The notes beneath the pieces are model-generated. The model did not search any database. It had not been told where the DNA came from and saw only the letters and a list, made by a program, of their open reading frames with translations. A program made the translations under genes and the position numbers. This document shows positions 53,641 to 64,000 of a stretch of DNA of 64,000 bases, in pieces. This DNA is from Rs1 sp038900335 (GTDB lineage Bacteria > Pseudomonadota > Gammaproteobacteria > Pseudomonadales > Balneatricaceae), in contig JBBMRB010000016.1 of assembly GCA_038900335.1 (NCBI GenBank), positions 30,953-94,952 of the forward strand, written 5' to 3'. Position 1 is the first letter of the stretch. The number at the start of each line of letters is the position of its first letter.

Positions 53641-56600
53641 TCAACCCACAGCCAGTTTAGCGGTATCGTGCCACATATAAGCAGGCATTGGATGCTTAAG
53701 TTTCCATGTGATATTCATAGGCTGGCTTCCTTGGTATTTAACAAAGTCTACTGGGCCAAAGTTTACAAATCCCATGGTTTTACCATTTTCATCTTTTGCT
53801 TGCTCACGTACAAATAGAAGAATTATTTTTTTATTATCTTTCTGTTTTATATAACTAAGCCCTTTACCAGTACTTGGTTTAGCACTGTTTTGCGTCTGCC
53901 AGTGGAACAGAGTGGGGCTAATGGCATAATCATGGTACATAGTGGTTGCGCTAAATTGTTTTTCATTTTTATTTAGCGTTACAAATAAAAGCTCTGTATT
54001 AGCAGTGGGGATATTTAATACACCTTCTCTACTAGATGATTTTTTGGTAAAAGTGCTGTCACCAAAAGCTACAAGAATATGCTCTTTAGGATATCTAATA
54101 TGCATTTGTAGAGGGCATGTATCTACGATTGAATTATTAACTACCGGCATATCAAATTCATTGGTTTCTAGCCTATCAATCAGCAGAGTTATTACCTCGC
54201 TTAATTCATCCTGTAATTGAGGGTCTTTTAATGCAAATAGGCTTTGGCTCAAATTATCAAAACCAGCTTTATTACCTGACTTATCCCAAAAATCGTAATG
54301 GCACATTAATGAATATAGCTTTGATTGGTTTAATAGTAGCTGATCATTATTATGATCCGGAATAACAAAACTGTTACGACAAAGGCTCTGTATGAAACGT
54401 AAATAGGTAATTGAAGTGCAATTTAGAAATCGATTATTTATTGCTCTATAATATGCGTTATAACAATCGTGTTTGGTGTTGATAATGGTTTTACCTTTAC
54501 TGGCTGCGAGTAAAACATTCCACCCTCCCAGTTTATCTGACTTAACTTTATATATATCTTCAAGTGTGACATTGGGATTAATGTTTAAAAAATTAGTTAT
54601 GGTTAGTGGTAATTCAGTGATATTAGGATAATTGGTAATTAAATTGATTAACTTTGTTTTGTTGATTGCAGCTCTCGTTATATTCCTTAATATCATAGAT
54701 TGAGTTTCTTGTTGCAACTCGATCCGACAGCCAATAGGTAAATGAGGAAACCCCTGCTGAACCTCTTTTGCTATCGATTGATTTGTTTTACCTACAAGTG
54801 CTCTGAATTTATGGGCAAAGTCATATTCAGGTCGCGAATTACCAACAAAGTCTAGAATAGTACAGCATTCTTTATTATCAGTTAATCGAAGGCCTCGTCC
54901 TAATTGTTGGAGGAAGATAGTTAGGCTCTCGGTGGGCCTTAGAAATAGCAGTGTGTCTAACTCAGGTATATCGACACCCTCATTGAAAATATCTACAACA
55001 AATAATACATTGATTTCTTTTGATTTTAACCTTTGCTGTTGAATCACACGATCATTACTGTTATCGCTCGTTAACACATCGCAAGCAATATTACGTAATG
55101 TGAACTTTTTAGCCATAAAGTTTGCGTGCTCTTTGCTAACACAAAATGCGAGGGCTCTTATTTGGGAAATATCAGTCACGATGTCATCAAGACTTTGTAC
55201 AATGCGTGTCACTCTGTGATCATTGTAAGTATAAAGATTAGTTAGTTCAGCTATATCATAGCGACCTTTAGACCACGAGATAGTCGTTAAATCAGTATTG
55301 TCAGCTATGGCAAAATATTGAAACGGTGATAAGTGACGTTGATTAATTGCCTCTGGTAAGCGTATTTCAGCGGCGATAACATGACAAAAATCGCGCAAAA
55401 TGTCAGTGCCATCATGTCTTTCTGGAGTAGCTGTTAAACCAAGTAATATCTTAGGCTTAAAGTGCTTTAGCACAGTGCGATAACTACTTGCGGAAATATG
55501 ATGAACTTCATCAATAACAATATAATCAAAATAACTTTCACTTAATGCTAATGAATTAATTTGATTATTTAGGCTTTGGATAGAGGCAAACAGATGCTGA
55601 TATCTACTAGGTTTATTATTACCTACCCACAACTCGCCGAAAGAGCTGTTTTTTAACACCCCTCGGTACGCACTTTGTGCTTGCCTGAGTATTTCTTCCC
55701 TGTGCGCGATAAACAAAAAATTAGCTTTAGGGTTATCGTTATAAAAACGTAAAAAATCAAAGGCAGAAATGATTGTCTTACCGGTACCAGTAGCTGCCAC
55801 TACCAAATTTCTGTATCTATTATGTAAGTCACGTTCAACCAGTAATTTTTCCAATATGGTTTGTTGGTGAGAGTGTGGTTTGATATCAAAATAGAAACTG
55901 TCGTTTATATTGTTGAAGCTGCCCTTAGCTTGCTCAAGTGCGTTCCGTAGTTTTTCACGGCTATCAGCTTTACCATCAAAATACTCAAAATCTAATGATT
56001 CCCAATAGGTCTCAAACGTGCTCAGTGATTTTTCTATAATGTGTGGGATTTCTTGCGAGGTAATTTTAAGATTCCATTCAAGCCCGCTTGTTAAAGCTGA
56101 ATGAGATAAGTTAGATGAGCCAATATAACCAGTATGGAAACCTGTATTTCGCATGAATAAATAAGATTTTGCGTGCAGCCTTTCGCGGTTTGAATTATAG
56201 CTAAGCTTCACTTCGCAATTAGGTAATGAAGCTAAAAACTCTACAGCTTTAGCATCAGTCGCGCCCATGTAGGATGTAGTAATTATTCTTAATTTTTTGC
56301 CGCTACGTGCAAACTCTTCTAATTCATTTTTAAAAATCCTAATGCCAGCCCATTTGATAAATGAGACTAGCCAATATATTTTATCAGAGGATTTTATTTC
56401 TCGTTTAAGTTCAGACTCTAATGATATGCCTACATTACTGCCACAAAAAAGCTCGCTTTGTGTTAACCCCGTAATAGGCATAATAGATTCTACATATTTA
56501 GGTAGGTCTACGGCGATTGGGTCTTTTTTATTAAGCAGAGCTGTAAGGATTCTTCCTTGGCTATCTAATAGGTTTTCACTAATGAGCTGTTCGTCTTTAA

Positions 56601-56838
56601 TATGCTTGCTCAACCACTGCACTATTGAATTCGCTAAGCTTATTTGTTCATACACTCTATTCTCTGTATTTGGCACGCAATCGATAGCGATCTCAATAAG
56701 ATGAGTTAAAAAACGAGAGATCCAAGTTGCTGCTTCAGCAGGTTCGAGCAAGCGCTCGCCGATATGAAAAGAATCACGATCCAAATTCCGCTGTATTAAT
56801 TGAGTGATCAGCTGTTCGTATATTCCTATTTGGTTCAT
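53641..56838 (-). CDS. PLD nuclease-SF2 helicase-DUF3427 protein
   Basis: A 1065-residue protein. A helical N-terminus precedes a phospholipase-D-type nuclease domain (residues ~125-290) with one HKD-like motif, LHAKSYLF at 221-228 and GSSN at 240-243. An SF2 helicase follows: Walker A ATGTGKT (349-355), DEVH (443-446), GLTATPER (467-474), QQLGRGLR (644-651). The last ~250 residues are DUF3427-like. This architecture recurs in bacterial defence islands. The gene is visibly richer in A+T than its neighbours, a hint of transfer. Convergent with the methyltransferase-HNH gene. Confidence 0.88.
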   Translation of the reverse strand: MNQIGIYEQLITQLIQRNLDRDSFHIGERLLEPAEAATWISRFLTHLIEIAIDCVPNTENRVYEQISLANSIVQWLSKHIKDEQLISENLLDSQGRILTALLNKKDPIAVDLPKYVESIMPITGLTQSELFCGSNVGISLESELKREIKSSDKIYWLVSFIKWAGIRIFKNELEEFARSGKKLRIITTSYMGATDAKAVEFLASLPNCEVKLSYNSNRERLHAKSYLFMRNTGFHTGYIGSSNLSHSALTSGLEWNLKITSQEIPHIIEKSLSTFETYWESLDFEYFDGKADSREKLRNALEQAKGSFNNINDSFYFDIKPHSHQQTILEKLLVERDLHNRYRNLVVAATGTGKTIISAFDFLRFYNDNPKANFLFIAHREEILRQAQSAYRGVLKNSSFGELWVGNNKPSRYQHLFASIQSLNNQINSLALSESYFDYIVIDEVHHISASSYRTVLKHFKPKILLGLTATPERHDGTDILRDFCHVIAAEIRLPEAINQRHLSPFQYFAIADNTDLTTISWSKGRYDIAELTNLYTYNDHRVTRIVQSLDDIVTDISQIRALAFCVSKEHANFMAKKFTLRNIACDVLTSDNSNDRVIQQQRLKSKEINVLFVVDIFNEGVDIPELDTLLFLRPTESLTIFLQQLGRGLRLTDNKECCTILDFVGNSRPEYDFAHKFRALVGKTNQSIAKEVQQGFPHLPIGCRIELQQETQSMILRNITRAAINKTKLINLITNYPNITELPLTITNFLNINPNVTLEDIYKVKSDKLGGWNVLLAASKGKTIINTKHDCYNAYYRAINNRFLNCTSITYLRFIQSLCRNSFVIPDHNNDQLLLNQSKLYSLMCHYDFWDKSGNKAGFDNLSQSLFALKDPQLQDELSEVITLLIDRLETNEFDMPVVNNSIVDTCPLQMHIRYPKEHILVAFGDSTFTKKSSSREGVLNIPTANTELLFVTLNKNEKQFSATTMYHDYAISPTLFHWQTQNSAKPSTGKGLSYIKQKDNKKIILLFVREQAKDENGKTMGFVNFGPVDFVKYQGSQPMNITWKLKHPMPAYMWHDTAKLAVG

Positions 56839-57074
56839 GTAAAACCCATCATAATTAGAAAATAATTTAACTTAAAGAGTATATGATTGATGATCAAAGA
56901 TGAATTTATAAAGTAAGCAGCTTTCACTTTTATGGTTGCTATAGTGATAGTAAATACCAATAATGGAAAATATTTCCAAACTTGTTCAATAATCATTTAC
57001 CCGCCTCATATTATTTGCTTAAATGACTGGCAACGAAAGAATTTTTCCCACTCTATAATTTAAAGGAAGCTAAC

Positions 57075-57500
57075 ATGTTAACGATTAATCGTCTGGACCA
57101 AAGTGAAGCGCAAGTATTGATTGCTGGTGCTCGTGCTAAAGCGCTAGAAATAGGGATCCCTATGTGTATCGCGATTACGGATGAGTCTGGCTCGTTGATT
57201 GCTTTTGAGCGTATGGATGGTGGTAAGATTACCAGTGTCACTATTGCTCAAGATAAAGCTTTTACAGCTGCTGCTGCACGTAAAGCAACGCATGAATACA
57301 ATGCAGCTTGTGTGCCGGGTAACTTAGTTTTTGGTATTCATACTGCACTCGCTGGGCGCTTGTGTGTTGTTGGTGGTGGTTTGCCGGTTATGATTAATGG
57401 CGAAGTAGTCGGTGGCATTGGTTTGAGCTCAGGTACGCCACAGCAAGATATGGATTGTGCCGCTGCCGGTATCGAGCACTTTTTACAACACAAAGGCTAA
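57075..57500 (+). CDS. GlcG/HbpS-family protein
   Basis: A 141-residue DUF336 protein (LTINRLDQSEAQVLIAGARAKALEIGIPMCIAITDESGSLIAFERMDG, and VVGGGLPVMINGEVVGGIGLSSGTPQQDMDCAAAGI). The family includes GlcG of the glycolate locus and the heme-binding HbpS; it has no known single activity. AAAGGA lies before the ATG. The MaoC and acyl-CoA synthetase genes are on the same strand ~425 bp later, behind a terminator and their own promoter, so it is a separate unit. Confidence 0.88.
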   Translation: MLTINRLDQSEAQVLIAGARAKALEIGIPMCIAITDESGSLIAFERMDGGKITSVTIAQDKAFTAAAARKATHEYNAACVPGNLVFGIHTALAGRLCVVGGGLPVMINGEVVGGIGLSSGTPQQDMDCAAAGIEHFLQHKG

Positions 57501-57525
57501 ATTGATCGCGTTTAATTTAGGCCTA

Positions 57526-57562
57526 GCATGCGCTAATAGTGATTAGTGCATGCACTGTTTTT
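57526..57562 (+). terminator. Rho-independent terminator after the GlcG-like gene
   Basis: GCATGC-G-CTAAT and ATTAG-T-GCATGC arms form a 12-bp stem (one G-U) with a 4-nt loop, followed by five T. Confidence 0.85.
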
Positions 57563-57925
57563 ATCTTATTTCCCCTACTGTTTTTGCTGTTTATACTCTG
57601 CTTTAATTCCTTTTTATTCTCTGTTATCACCCTCTTATGACAGTCTATTATTTTAAAATGACTTATTGATAAATTTTTAGTATTTTAACTTAAGTGTCCA
57701 GATATTGGATTTATATGTCTGTTTTCTAGATTGTGGACAAGTTGTTTTTGTTCATACACTCAGGTGTAAAAAATATTGTTTAAAATCAATATCTTATTTT
57801 ATTTTATTGTTGGCGCATCCCTTGCTTTACTTATTAAAGAGTTTATTAAGAGCTTATTATAGTTTTTAAAATCCCTGTGCAGCCAATCACTGGTTGGCTC
57901 AATAATAACAATAGGAGTGCACACG
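57563..57925. other. A+T-rich regulatory spacer before the MaoC gene
   Basis: No gene is seen. It holds the sigma-54 promoter at 57811-57826. Further upstream, TGTCC and GGACA half-sites with a TCCA-N5-TGGA dyad at 57697-57770 are candidate activator sites. A+T-rich DNA between them would bend easily. Confidence 0.5.
57811..57826 (+). promoter_or_regulatory. Sigma-54 promoter of the MaoC-acyl-CoA synthetase pair
   Basis: TGGCGC and TTGCT elements with GG and GC exactly 10 bp apart. It lies 100 bp before the MaoC start and matches the presence of a sigma-54 activator gene (60022-61608) next to the operon. Confidence 0.75.
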
Positions 57926-58360
57926 ATGGTGTTTGATGGCAAAAGTTTTTCTGATATAACAATAGGTGATACCTTTAAAAGTAGGCTGACCATTACCGAT
58001 AGTCATATCACTCAAGGCTGCGGTTTGTTTGGTGATTTTAACCCGCTGCACAGTGATGATGAATTTTGTAAGGGCACTCGTTTTGGCGAGCGTATTCTTC
58101 ATGGGCCGCTAACCAGTGCGGCGATGACTGCGCCAATAGGTATGTATTTTTACGGTACGGCAGTGGCTTATCTTGAGCACAATTGCTCGTTTCATGCACC
58201 GGTTAAAGCGGGTGATACCCTGTTAACTCAATGGCTGATTAGCAACAAAATAGCGAAGCAAAAAATCGATTCTGGTATTGCTGAACTTGAAGGCGTTTGC
58301 ACTAACCAGCATGATGTGGTGGTTGCTAAAGCGACGGGCAAAATTTTACTAAAAATGTAA
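57926..58360 (+). CDS. MaoC-like dehydratase
   Basis: A 144-residue hot-dog-fold protein. It carries the D-x-N-x-x-H hydratase motif (GDFNPLHSDDEF) and the HGPLTSAAMTAPIG stretch typical of (R)-specific enoyl-CoA hydratases and related MaoC dehydratases. The ATG at 57926 follows AGGAG by 8 nt; a GTG at 57917 overlaps that site. The acyl-CoA synthetase gene follows after 14 bp, so both are in one operon driven from the sigma-54 promoter. The substrate acyl group is not predictable. Confidence 0.87.
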   Translation: MVFDGKSFSDITIGDTFKSRLTITDSHITQGCGLFGDFNPLHSDDEFCKGTRFGERILHGPLTSAAMTAPIGMYFYGTAVAYLEHNCSFHAPVKAGDTLLTQWLISNKIAKQKIDSGIAELEGVCTNQHDVVVAKATGKILLKM

Positions 58361-58374
58361 AGGATGACAAATAG

Positions 58375-59988
58375 ATGTTGGTTGCTAACGATAATTATCA
58401 AGCCTTGTATAGAAGCTTCAAATTTGTGATGCCCAAGCAGTACAACATGGGTGTTGATGTCTGCGATAAATGGTACAAAAAATCACCAGCAAAATTAGCT
58501 ATTATCCACAAGCGTGATGATGGCAGTATCAAAAACTATAGCTACTCAGATTTATATAAAAGCTCAAACGCTATCTGTAATGTGTTAATGCAGGATGGTT
58601 TTTCTGAAGGCGATAGAGTTGCTGTGTTATTGCCACAATCCCCTGAAGTCGCATTTGCACATATTGCTACTTATAAAATGGCAGGCATTGCGGTGCCGCT
58701 GTTCTCACTCTTTGGTGAGGAGGCCATTAAGTACCGATTACAAAACAGTGGCTGCAAATATCTAGTGACTAACCTTGAGGGGCTTGGCAAGATCAGCGCG
58801 ATACTTGAAGAGCTGCCAGATTTAAAAAAAATATACTGTATTGATGGCGCAAGTGCTGATAGCGATAATTTATATGAGCGTATGGCGCAAGTTGATGATG
58901 AGTTTGTTGCAATGCCTACCACGGGTGATACGCCAGCGCTTATTATCTATACATCAGGTACCACAGGGCAACCAAAAGGCGCTCTACATGGCCAGCGTGT
59001 ATTGCTAGGGCATTTGCCTGGTGTTGAGATGTCTCATGATTTTTTCCCCCAGCCAGGGGATGTAATTTGGACACCTGCTGATTGGGCGTGGATCGGCGGT
59101 TTATACGATGTGTTACTGCCAGCATTGCACCACGGTGTGCCGGTGGTTTGTCATCGCTTTAAAAAGTTTATCCCCGAGCAGGTGTTTGCCCTAATTAGCG
59201 AGTTAAAGATTAAGAACATGTTTTTACCGCCCACTGCGATCAGGATGTTAGCGACTGCAAAAGATGCTGAAAAAACCTGGGATTTAAATGTTAGAACCAT
59301 TGCTAGTGGTGGTGAAACCCTAGGGGAGTCGTTACATCAATGGGGCGAGCAAACCTTTAATGTCACTATTAATGAGTTTTATGGCCAAACGGAGTGCAAC
59401 ATGGTGGTGTCATCTTGCGCTGCGATGATGACAACCCCGCCAGGCTTCATGGGTAAAGCGGTGCCTGGGCATAAAGTGGCGATAGTCGATGAGGCCGGTA
59501 AAGTACTGCCAGCTAATCACATCGGTAATATTGCGGTGTATGCTGATAGCCCCACCCAGTTTTTGTGTTATTGGAAGAACCCTGGAAAAACACAGGAGAA
59601 GTATATCGGCAAATGGCTATTAACAGGGGATTGCGGTTTACAAAACACTGATGGTTTTATCAAGTTCTTAGCGCGCGATGATGATGTCATTACCAGCTCT
59701 GGTTATAGAATAGGCCCGGGTGAAATAGAAGATTGCCTGATTATGCACGACAGTGTGAAGCTGGCGGCGGTGATAGGTAAACCGGATAAAACACGCACTG
59801 AAATAGTAAAAGCTTTTGTGGTGTTAAATGCAGGCTTTGAGCCGACGCAGGCATTAAAAGAGCAGATTATGGCGTTCGTTAAAGATAAGCTTTCAGCCCA
59901 TGAATACCCAAGGGAAATTGAGTTTAGTGATGCGATTGAGATGACCACTACCGGCAAAATCATGAGAAAACAGCTAAGCAGGTTGTAA
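58375..59988 (+). CDS. AMP-forming acyl-CoA synthetase
   Basis: A 537-residue adenylate-forming ligase: P-loop IIYTSGTTGQPKGALHG, NEFYGQTECNMVVSS, a GDCGLQ hinge region and the C-terminal catalytic lysine in TTTGKIMRKQLS. The size and the WTPADWAWIGGLYDVLLPALHHGVPVV stretch fit medium-chain or acetyl-type synthetases, which make acyl-CoA with ATP. With the MaoC hydratase it could start the use of an unsaturated or branched acid; the true substrate is unknown. Confidence 0.92.
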   Translation: MLVANDNYQALYRSFKFVMPKQYNMGVDVCDKWYKKSPAKLAIIHKRDDGSIKNYSYSDLYKSSNAICNVLMQDGFSEGDRVAVLLPQSPEVAFAHIATYKMAGIAVPLFSLFGEEAIKYRLQNSGCKYLVTNLEGLGKISAILEELPDLKKIYCIDGASADSDNLYERMAQVDDEFVAMPTTGDTPALIIYTSGTTGQPKGALHGQRVLLGHLPGVEMSHDFFPQPGDVIWTPADWAWIGGLYDVLLPALHHGVPVVCHRFKKFIPEQVFALISELKIKNMFLPPTAIRMLATAKDAEKTWDLNVRTIASGGETLGESLHQWGEQTFNVTINEFYGQTECNMVVSSCAAMMTTPPGFMGKAVPGHKVAIVDEAGKVLPANHIGNIAVYADSPTQFLCYWKNPGKTQEKYIGKWLLTGDCGLQNTDGFIKFLARDDDVITSSGYRIGPGEIEDCLIMHDSVKLAAVIGKPDKTRTEIVKAFVVLNAGFEPTQALKEQIMAFVKDKLSAHEYPREIEFSDAIEMTTTGKIMRKQLSRL

Positions 59989-59997
59989 CAACCTGCT
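59977..59997 (+). terminator. Palindrome over the acyl-CoA synthetase stop
   Basis: AGCAGGTTGT and ACAACCTGCT (10-bp arms) span the stop codon between convergent genes. It could end transcripts from both sides, but lacks a T run. Confidence 0.35.
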
Positions 59998-60021
59998 ATG
60001 GCATTGATGAGCAGTTAGCTA

Positions 60022-61608
<1,587 letters not shown>

Positions 61609-61796
61609 TTTTTATTTTCCACCATTAACCTGCGGCCAGCTATTAAAGTATTGCTAATTGGCTGATTTATAAGCCTATCATACAAGCTAATGGCGCTGTC
61701 TCCAATCAGATAATTTAAACGATGGCCACTCGACAATCGTTTAGCAATAATAGCGGACAGTAATACAAGTGAGCAAAAAGGAAATAAGTAAGCAGG

Positions 61797-61824
61797 CATA
61801 AAAAAGCTCTCACATGAGAGCTTT
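61797..61824 (-). terminator. Terminator of hcp
   Basis: AAAGCTCTCA and TGAGAGCTTT arms (10 bp) with a 2-nt centre, followed on the minus strand by a run of T, about 30 bp past the hcp stop. Confidence 0.85.
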
Positions 61825-61851
61825 AATTATAAGCTTTAATAGCAAGTGTGA

Positions 61852-62367
61852 TTAAACTAGCGGCGCGCGCCAATCATCGGCACCGGCTGTACCGGCAACT
61901 TCATGAGTCCAATCGATTTTACGATAAGACAGGGACACTTCAATCAGCTGAGTGAATTCAGAGCTTGCTGTGTCTTGGCAATGGGGCATTTTGCAATCGA
62001 TATTAACGATAGTCGCATCTGTTAATACGTGTGTGAAATGATGCTCTTGCTTACCTTCAACAGAAGTGCGATACCAGTTCATTGTGACAGTAGGTAGCAT
62101 CTCGCCAGAGGCTAGGGCGTTATAAAGTAAGGGCACCGCTTTGTTAAGTGCCACTGTGAATTTGAACGCTTTATGAGCACGCTGGCCTGATGGCTGACCT
62201 GATTGTGGGTCTGTTGGTACAGTCACCTCATGTGAGAACTGCTGTACTAGCATTTCATCTTCGTGACCTTCAACATAGATGTTACCGACTGAATCAGCAG
62301 TGAAAGCACCCGCTGTAATGTTGCCCTGAGTTTGACCTTCAATTGCGATATAACATGGAGTTGGCAT
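61852..62367 (-). CDS. hcp: Hcp family type VI secretion protein
   Basis: A 171-residue Hcp protein (YIAIEGQTQGNITAGAFTADSVGNIYVEGHEDEMLVQQFSHEV; HKAFKFTVALNKAVPLLYNALASGEMLPTVTMNWYRT). Hcp stacks as rings to form the tube of the type VI secretion system. No vgrG, tss or effector gene is near, so it is an orphan and depends on a system elsewhere in the genome. A strong terminator ends it, and a long structured spacer lies upstream. Confidence 0.93.
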   Translation of the reverse strand: MPTPCYIAIEGQTQGNITAGAFTADSVGNIYVEGHEDEMLVQQFSHEVTVPTDPQSGQPSGQRAHKAFKFTVALNKAVPLLYNALASGEMLPTVTMNWYRTSVEGKQEHHFTHVLTDATIVNIDCKMPHCQDTASSEFTQLIEVSLSYRKIDWTHEVAGTAGADDWRAPLV

Positions 62368-62545
62368 ATTAAATTCCTTTTTGGGTTATGCATTATTAAA
62401 TATAAAGTGTGGCTGTTTTGTTGTTTAGCTACACTTAGCTAATAGCTACAAACTATATTGCATTAGCTATGCCAACTTTTTACTTATTAAATATCAGTGC
62501 TTTACGAAGTGTCGATGTTTCCGTGAGCCACATCAAGCTCAGCTG

Positions 62546-62585
62546 GTGGGCTTGTTCTTGCTCAAGTGAGCAGCATTTGGCCCAC
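62546..62585. other. Nested two-stem element
   Basis: GTGGGC (62546-62551) pairs with GCCCAC (62580-62585); inside, TGCTCA and TGAGCA pair around AG, with equal 7-nt gaps on both sides. The symmetric layout suggests a folded RNA or a protein site about 180-220 bp before hcp. Confidence 0.45.
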
Positions 62586-62650
62586 TTTTTTGAGCAACAT
62601 ATGTGAGTCATATTTTTTGTAGATAATAAAAAGTATGTGCTATTAGAAGG

Positions 62651-62696
62651 GGATTGAAAAGAGAACAAGCGCTAGGCATGCAAGGCCTAGTGCTTG
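62651..62696 (-). terminator. Terminator of the histidine kinase gene
   Basis: CAAGC-G-CTAGGC and GCCTAG-T-GCTTG form a 12-bp stem with a 7-nt loop, followed on the minus strand by a T-rich stretch (TTCTCTTTTC). Confidence 0.75.
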
Positions 62697-62710
62697 GTTG
62701 TTGATTACGC

Positions 62711-64000
62711 TTAATTAGCTTGTTGGTTTTGATCGTTATTAGCACCAAAATCAACGCTGACGTGATAGCGGCCATGCTCATCTTTTATTTGGTAAAACCA
62801 GCCGTGGCGTTTGATCACTCGCTCACTGAGCTGTAAGCCTAAACCATAGCCATAACCTAGCGTGGATGGCTCGTTATCCTTGCTCGTCGCAGTTGTGCTG
62901 TGCTCAGTGTGGTTATTACTGTTAATAATAGTGACACGCTTACCTTGTTGTTTAATGTGCACCTGGCCGAGCTGAGTATGCTGATAGGCATTGCGAATGA
63001 GGTTGCTCAGTACAATGTGACAAGCTATTGCCTCTACCTGTACGCTGCCTTGATCCGTTTCGATGATCACTTCAACATCTTTGGCGTTCAGTAAATAGTT
63101 GAGATCAGTGCTCAGTTGGATAATTTTCTGATCTAGCTCGATAGGCTCAGGTGTCAGCACATTTTCATTACTTCTGCTCAGCCACAATAAGGTGTCAGTT
63201 AAGTCGCTCATCGTTAAGCCTGCTCGCTCAATACGTTTGAGTGTCAGCTGTTGCTTGTCACTCAATGGTGCTTTTTCACTTAGGCGCTGCAGCAAATCGA
63301 CATTGCTGCGAATAACTGAAATAGGGGTGCGCAATTCATGGCTCGCATAGCTTAAAAAGCGCTGCTCTCTATCTAGCCCTCGGTGCGCTGAAATCAAACT
63401 GCTCTGCACGATAGAAGCTAAAACATTGAGCTCATTGTAGATAAAATCAGGCGGTGAATTTTGGATGTTATCTTGGTTGAGTGCCTTAGCCCAGTTCTTT
63501 AAAGACTCAATCGGCTTAGCGATTTTTTGCATAATCACCACTAAGAAAAATGAGAATAGAGCGATGGCGATTAGCATCGTAAAAAAGGTCCAAAATAAAC
63601 GATTTTTAGGATGCCCTGCATCTAGTTTGAGAGTGCGGTGTTTATCGAGTAATACTCTGGATACATATCTTTTATCGCCGGCAGCGTTTTCAAATAAGAC
63701 CAAAAAATAAAGATTTTCAGGGATCGAAAAAATAGAGGCTTGGTCTTTTAGCTTGTGTATCTCACCTTGTTTTGTTGGCGCAGATCCAAAGCGTTGCTGG
63801 ATAATAGCTGGAGTGTCCTGCCAGCGGCTGGCAATATTAAAGCCGACGACATTTTGCGGTTTAGCATCTTCAACATCGGCAGTTTTGGCAACATCCATCA
63901 TCACTCTAGTGATACCTTTATCTAACCCATCAACAAAGTAATTCACACTTAATAGTGAAAACCCCAGCGCCATCACAGAGCCTAGCATCACTACACTGAT
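62711..64000 (-). CDS. Sensor histidine kinase (5' end beyond the window)
   Basis: At least 429 residues of a membrane histidine kinase; the reading frame runs off the right edge, so the N-terminal residues are missing. It has two membrane spans (one at the visible start, one near residue 140), a periplasmic sensing loop between them and a short HAMP-like linker. The H-box HELRTPISVIRSN and the HATPase region NLIRNAYQHTQLGQVHI, ending YGLGLQLSERVIKRHGW, follow. No response regulator gene is within the window; it may lie just beyond the right edge. Confidence 0.9.
   Translation of the reverse strand: MSVVMLGSVMALGFSLLSVNYFVDGLDKGITRVMMDVAKTADVEDAKPQNVVGFNIASRWQDTPAIIQQRFGSAPTKQGEIHKLKDQASIFSIPENLYFLVLFENAAGDKRYVSRVLLDKHRTLKLDAGHPKNRLFWTFFTMLIAIALFSFFLVVIMQKIAKPIESLKNWAKALNQDNIQNSPPDFIYNELNVLASIVQSSLISAHRGLDREQRFLSYASHELRTPISVIRSNVDLLQRLSEKAPLSDKQQLTLKRIERAGLTMSDLTDTLLWLSRSNENVLTPEPIELDQKIIQLSTDLNYLLNAKDVEVIIETDQGSVQVEAIACHIVLSNLIRNAYQHTQLGQVHIKQQGKRVTIINSNNHTEHSTTATSKDNEPSTLGYGYGLGLQLSERVIKRHGWFYQIKDEHGRYHVSVDFGANNDQNQQAN

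Larger units (their letters stand above)
62368..62710. other. Structured non-coding spacer upstream of hcp
   Basis: No gene is supported. It holds a symmetric two-stem element (62546-62585) and the histidine-kinase terminator (62651-62696), and must carry the hcp promoter. Confidence 0.55.

Noticed and set aside
57001..57060. Sigma-54 promoter before the GlcG-like gene
   Set aside because: A TGGCAACG stretch is present, but no GC follows at the 10-bp spacing.
62480..62668. 62-residue minus-strand frame upstream of hcp
   Set aside because: It overlaps the nested-stem element and the kinase terminator, has no family likeness and no convincing ribosome site.

Overview
The window looks like chromosomal DNA of a heterotrophic, probably marine, gammaproteobacterium. 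Supporting signs are moderate-to-low G+C by eye, PspF/PspABC with a sigma-54 promoter, YacL (UPF0231), DUF2986, PuuC-type aldehyde dehydrogenase, A2M/PBP1C, glutathione-dependent formaldehyde oxidation, TRAP transport and several chemoreceptors and LysR regulators. No rRNA, tRNA, IS element, CRISPR array or prophage was seen. The genus cannot be told from the sequence alone.

Layout. 1-4.4 kb: 3' end of a puuC-like gene, a small unknown gene, a DMT exporter, a periplasmic binding protein and a Bcr/CflA-type exporter. 4.5-12.5 kb: bacterial alpha-2-macroglobulin, pbpC and nth. 12.6-17.9 kb: an ATP-grasp protein, then divergent pspF/pspABC followed by fRMsr, yacL and a 52-residue membrane peptide. 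18-30 kb: MFS and LysE transporters, a MocR regulator, fghA-adhC with a divergent LysR gene, a GlxA-like regulator, 3-hydroxyacyl-CoA dehydrogenase and enoyl-CoA hydratase, a YjjX-type NTPase and a cupin-XRE regulator. Two genes here (LysR at 24183, YjjX at 28298) carry tandem degenerate copies of their own 3' ends just past the stop codon. 30-36.5 kb: two chemoreceptors, a phytase-like esterase and a LysR gene.

36.8-46.7 kb is the most coherent metabolic block: an RpiR regulator divergent from a TRAP transporter, then an N-formylglutamate-amidohydrolase-family hydrolase, a PuuA-like glutamine synthetase homologue, an aldehyde dehydrogenase and a GMC alcohol dehydrogenase. By analogy with the Puu and isopropylamine pathways, this set could import an amine or amino alcohol, gamma-glutamylate it, oxidise its alcohol to an acid and release glutamate. 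A strong bidirectional terminator separates it from kynU-kynA (tryptophan to anthranilate), which has a divergent LysR gene.

50-57 kb: a YraQ-type permease and a convergent ArsR gene whose promoters share a dyad motif. Next comes a convergent pair: a methyltransferase-HNH nuclease fusion and a 1065-residue PLD nuclease-SF2 helicase-DUF3427 protein. That pair is the best candidate here for an undescribed defence-type system. 57-61.6 kb: a GlcG/HbpS protein, then a MaoC dehydratase and acyl-CoA synthetase pair behind a sigma-54 promoter, with a PAS-AAA-Fis activator alongside that has a (GTCGGT)9 microsatellite in its linker. 61.8-64 kb: an orphan hcp and a histidine kinase cut by the right edge.
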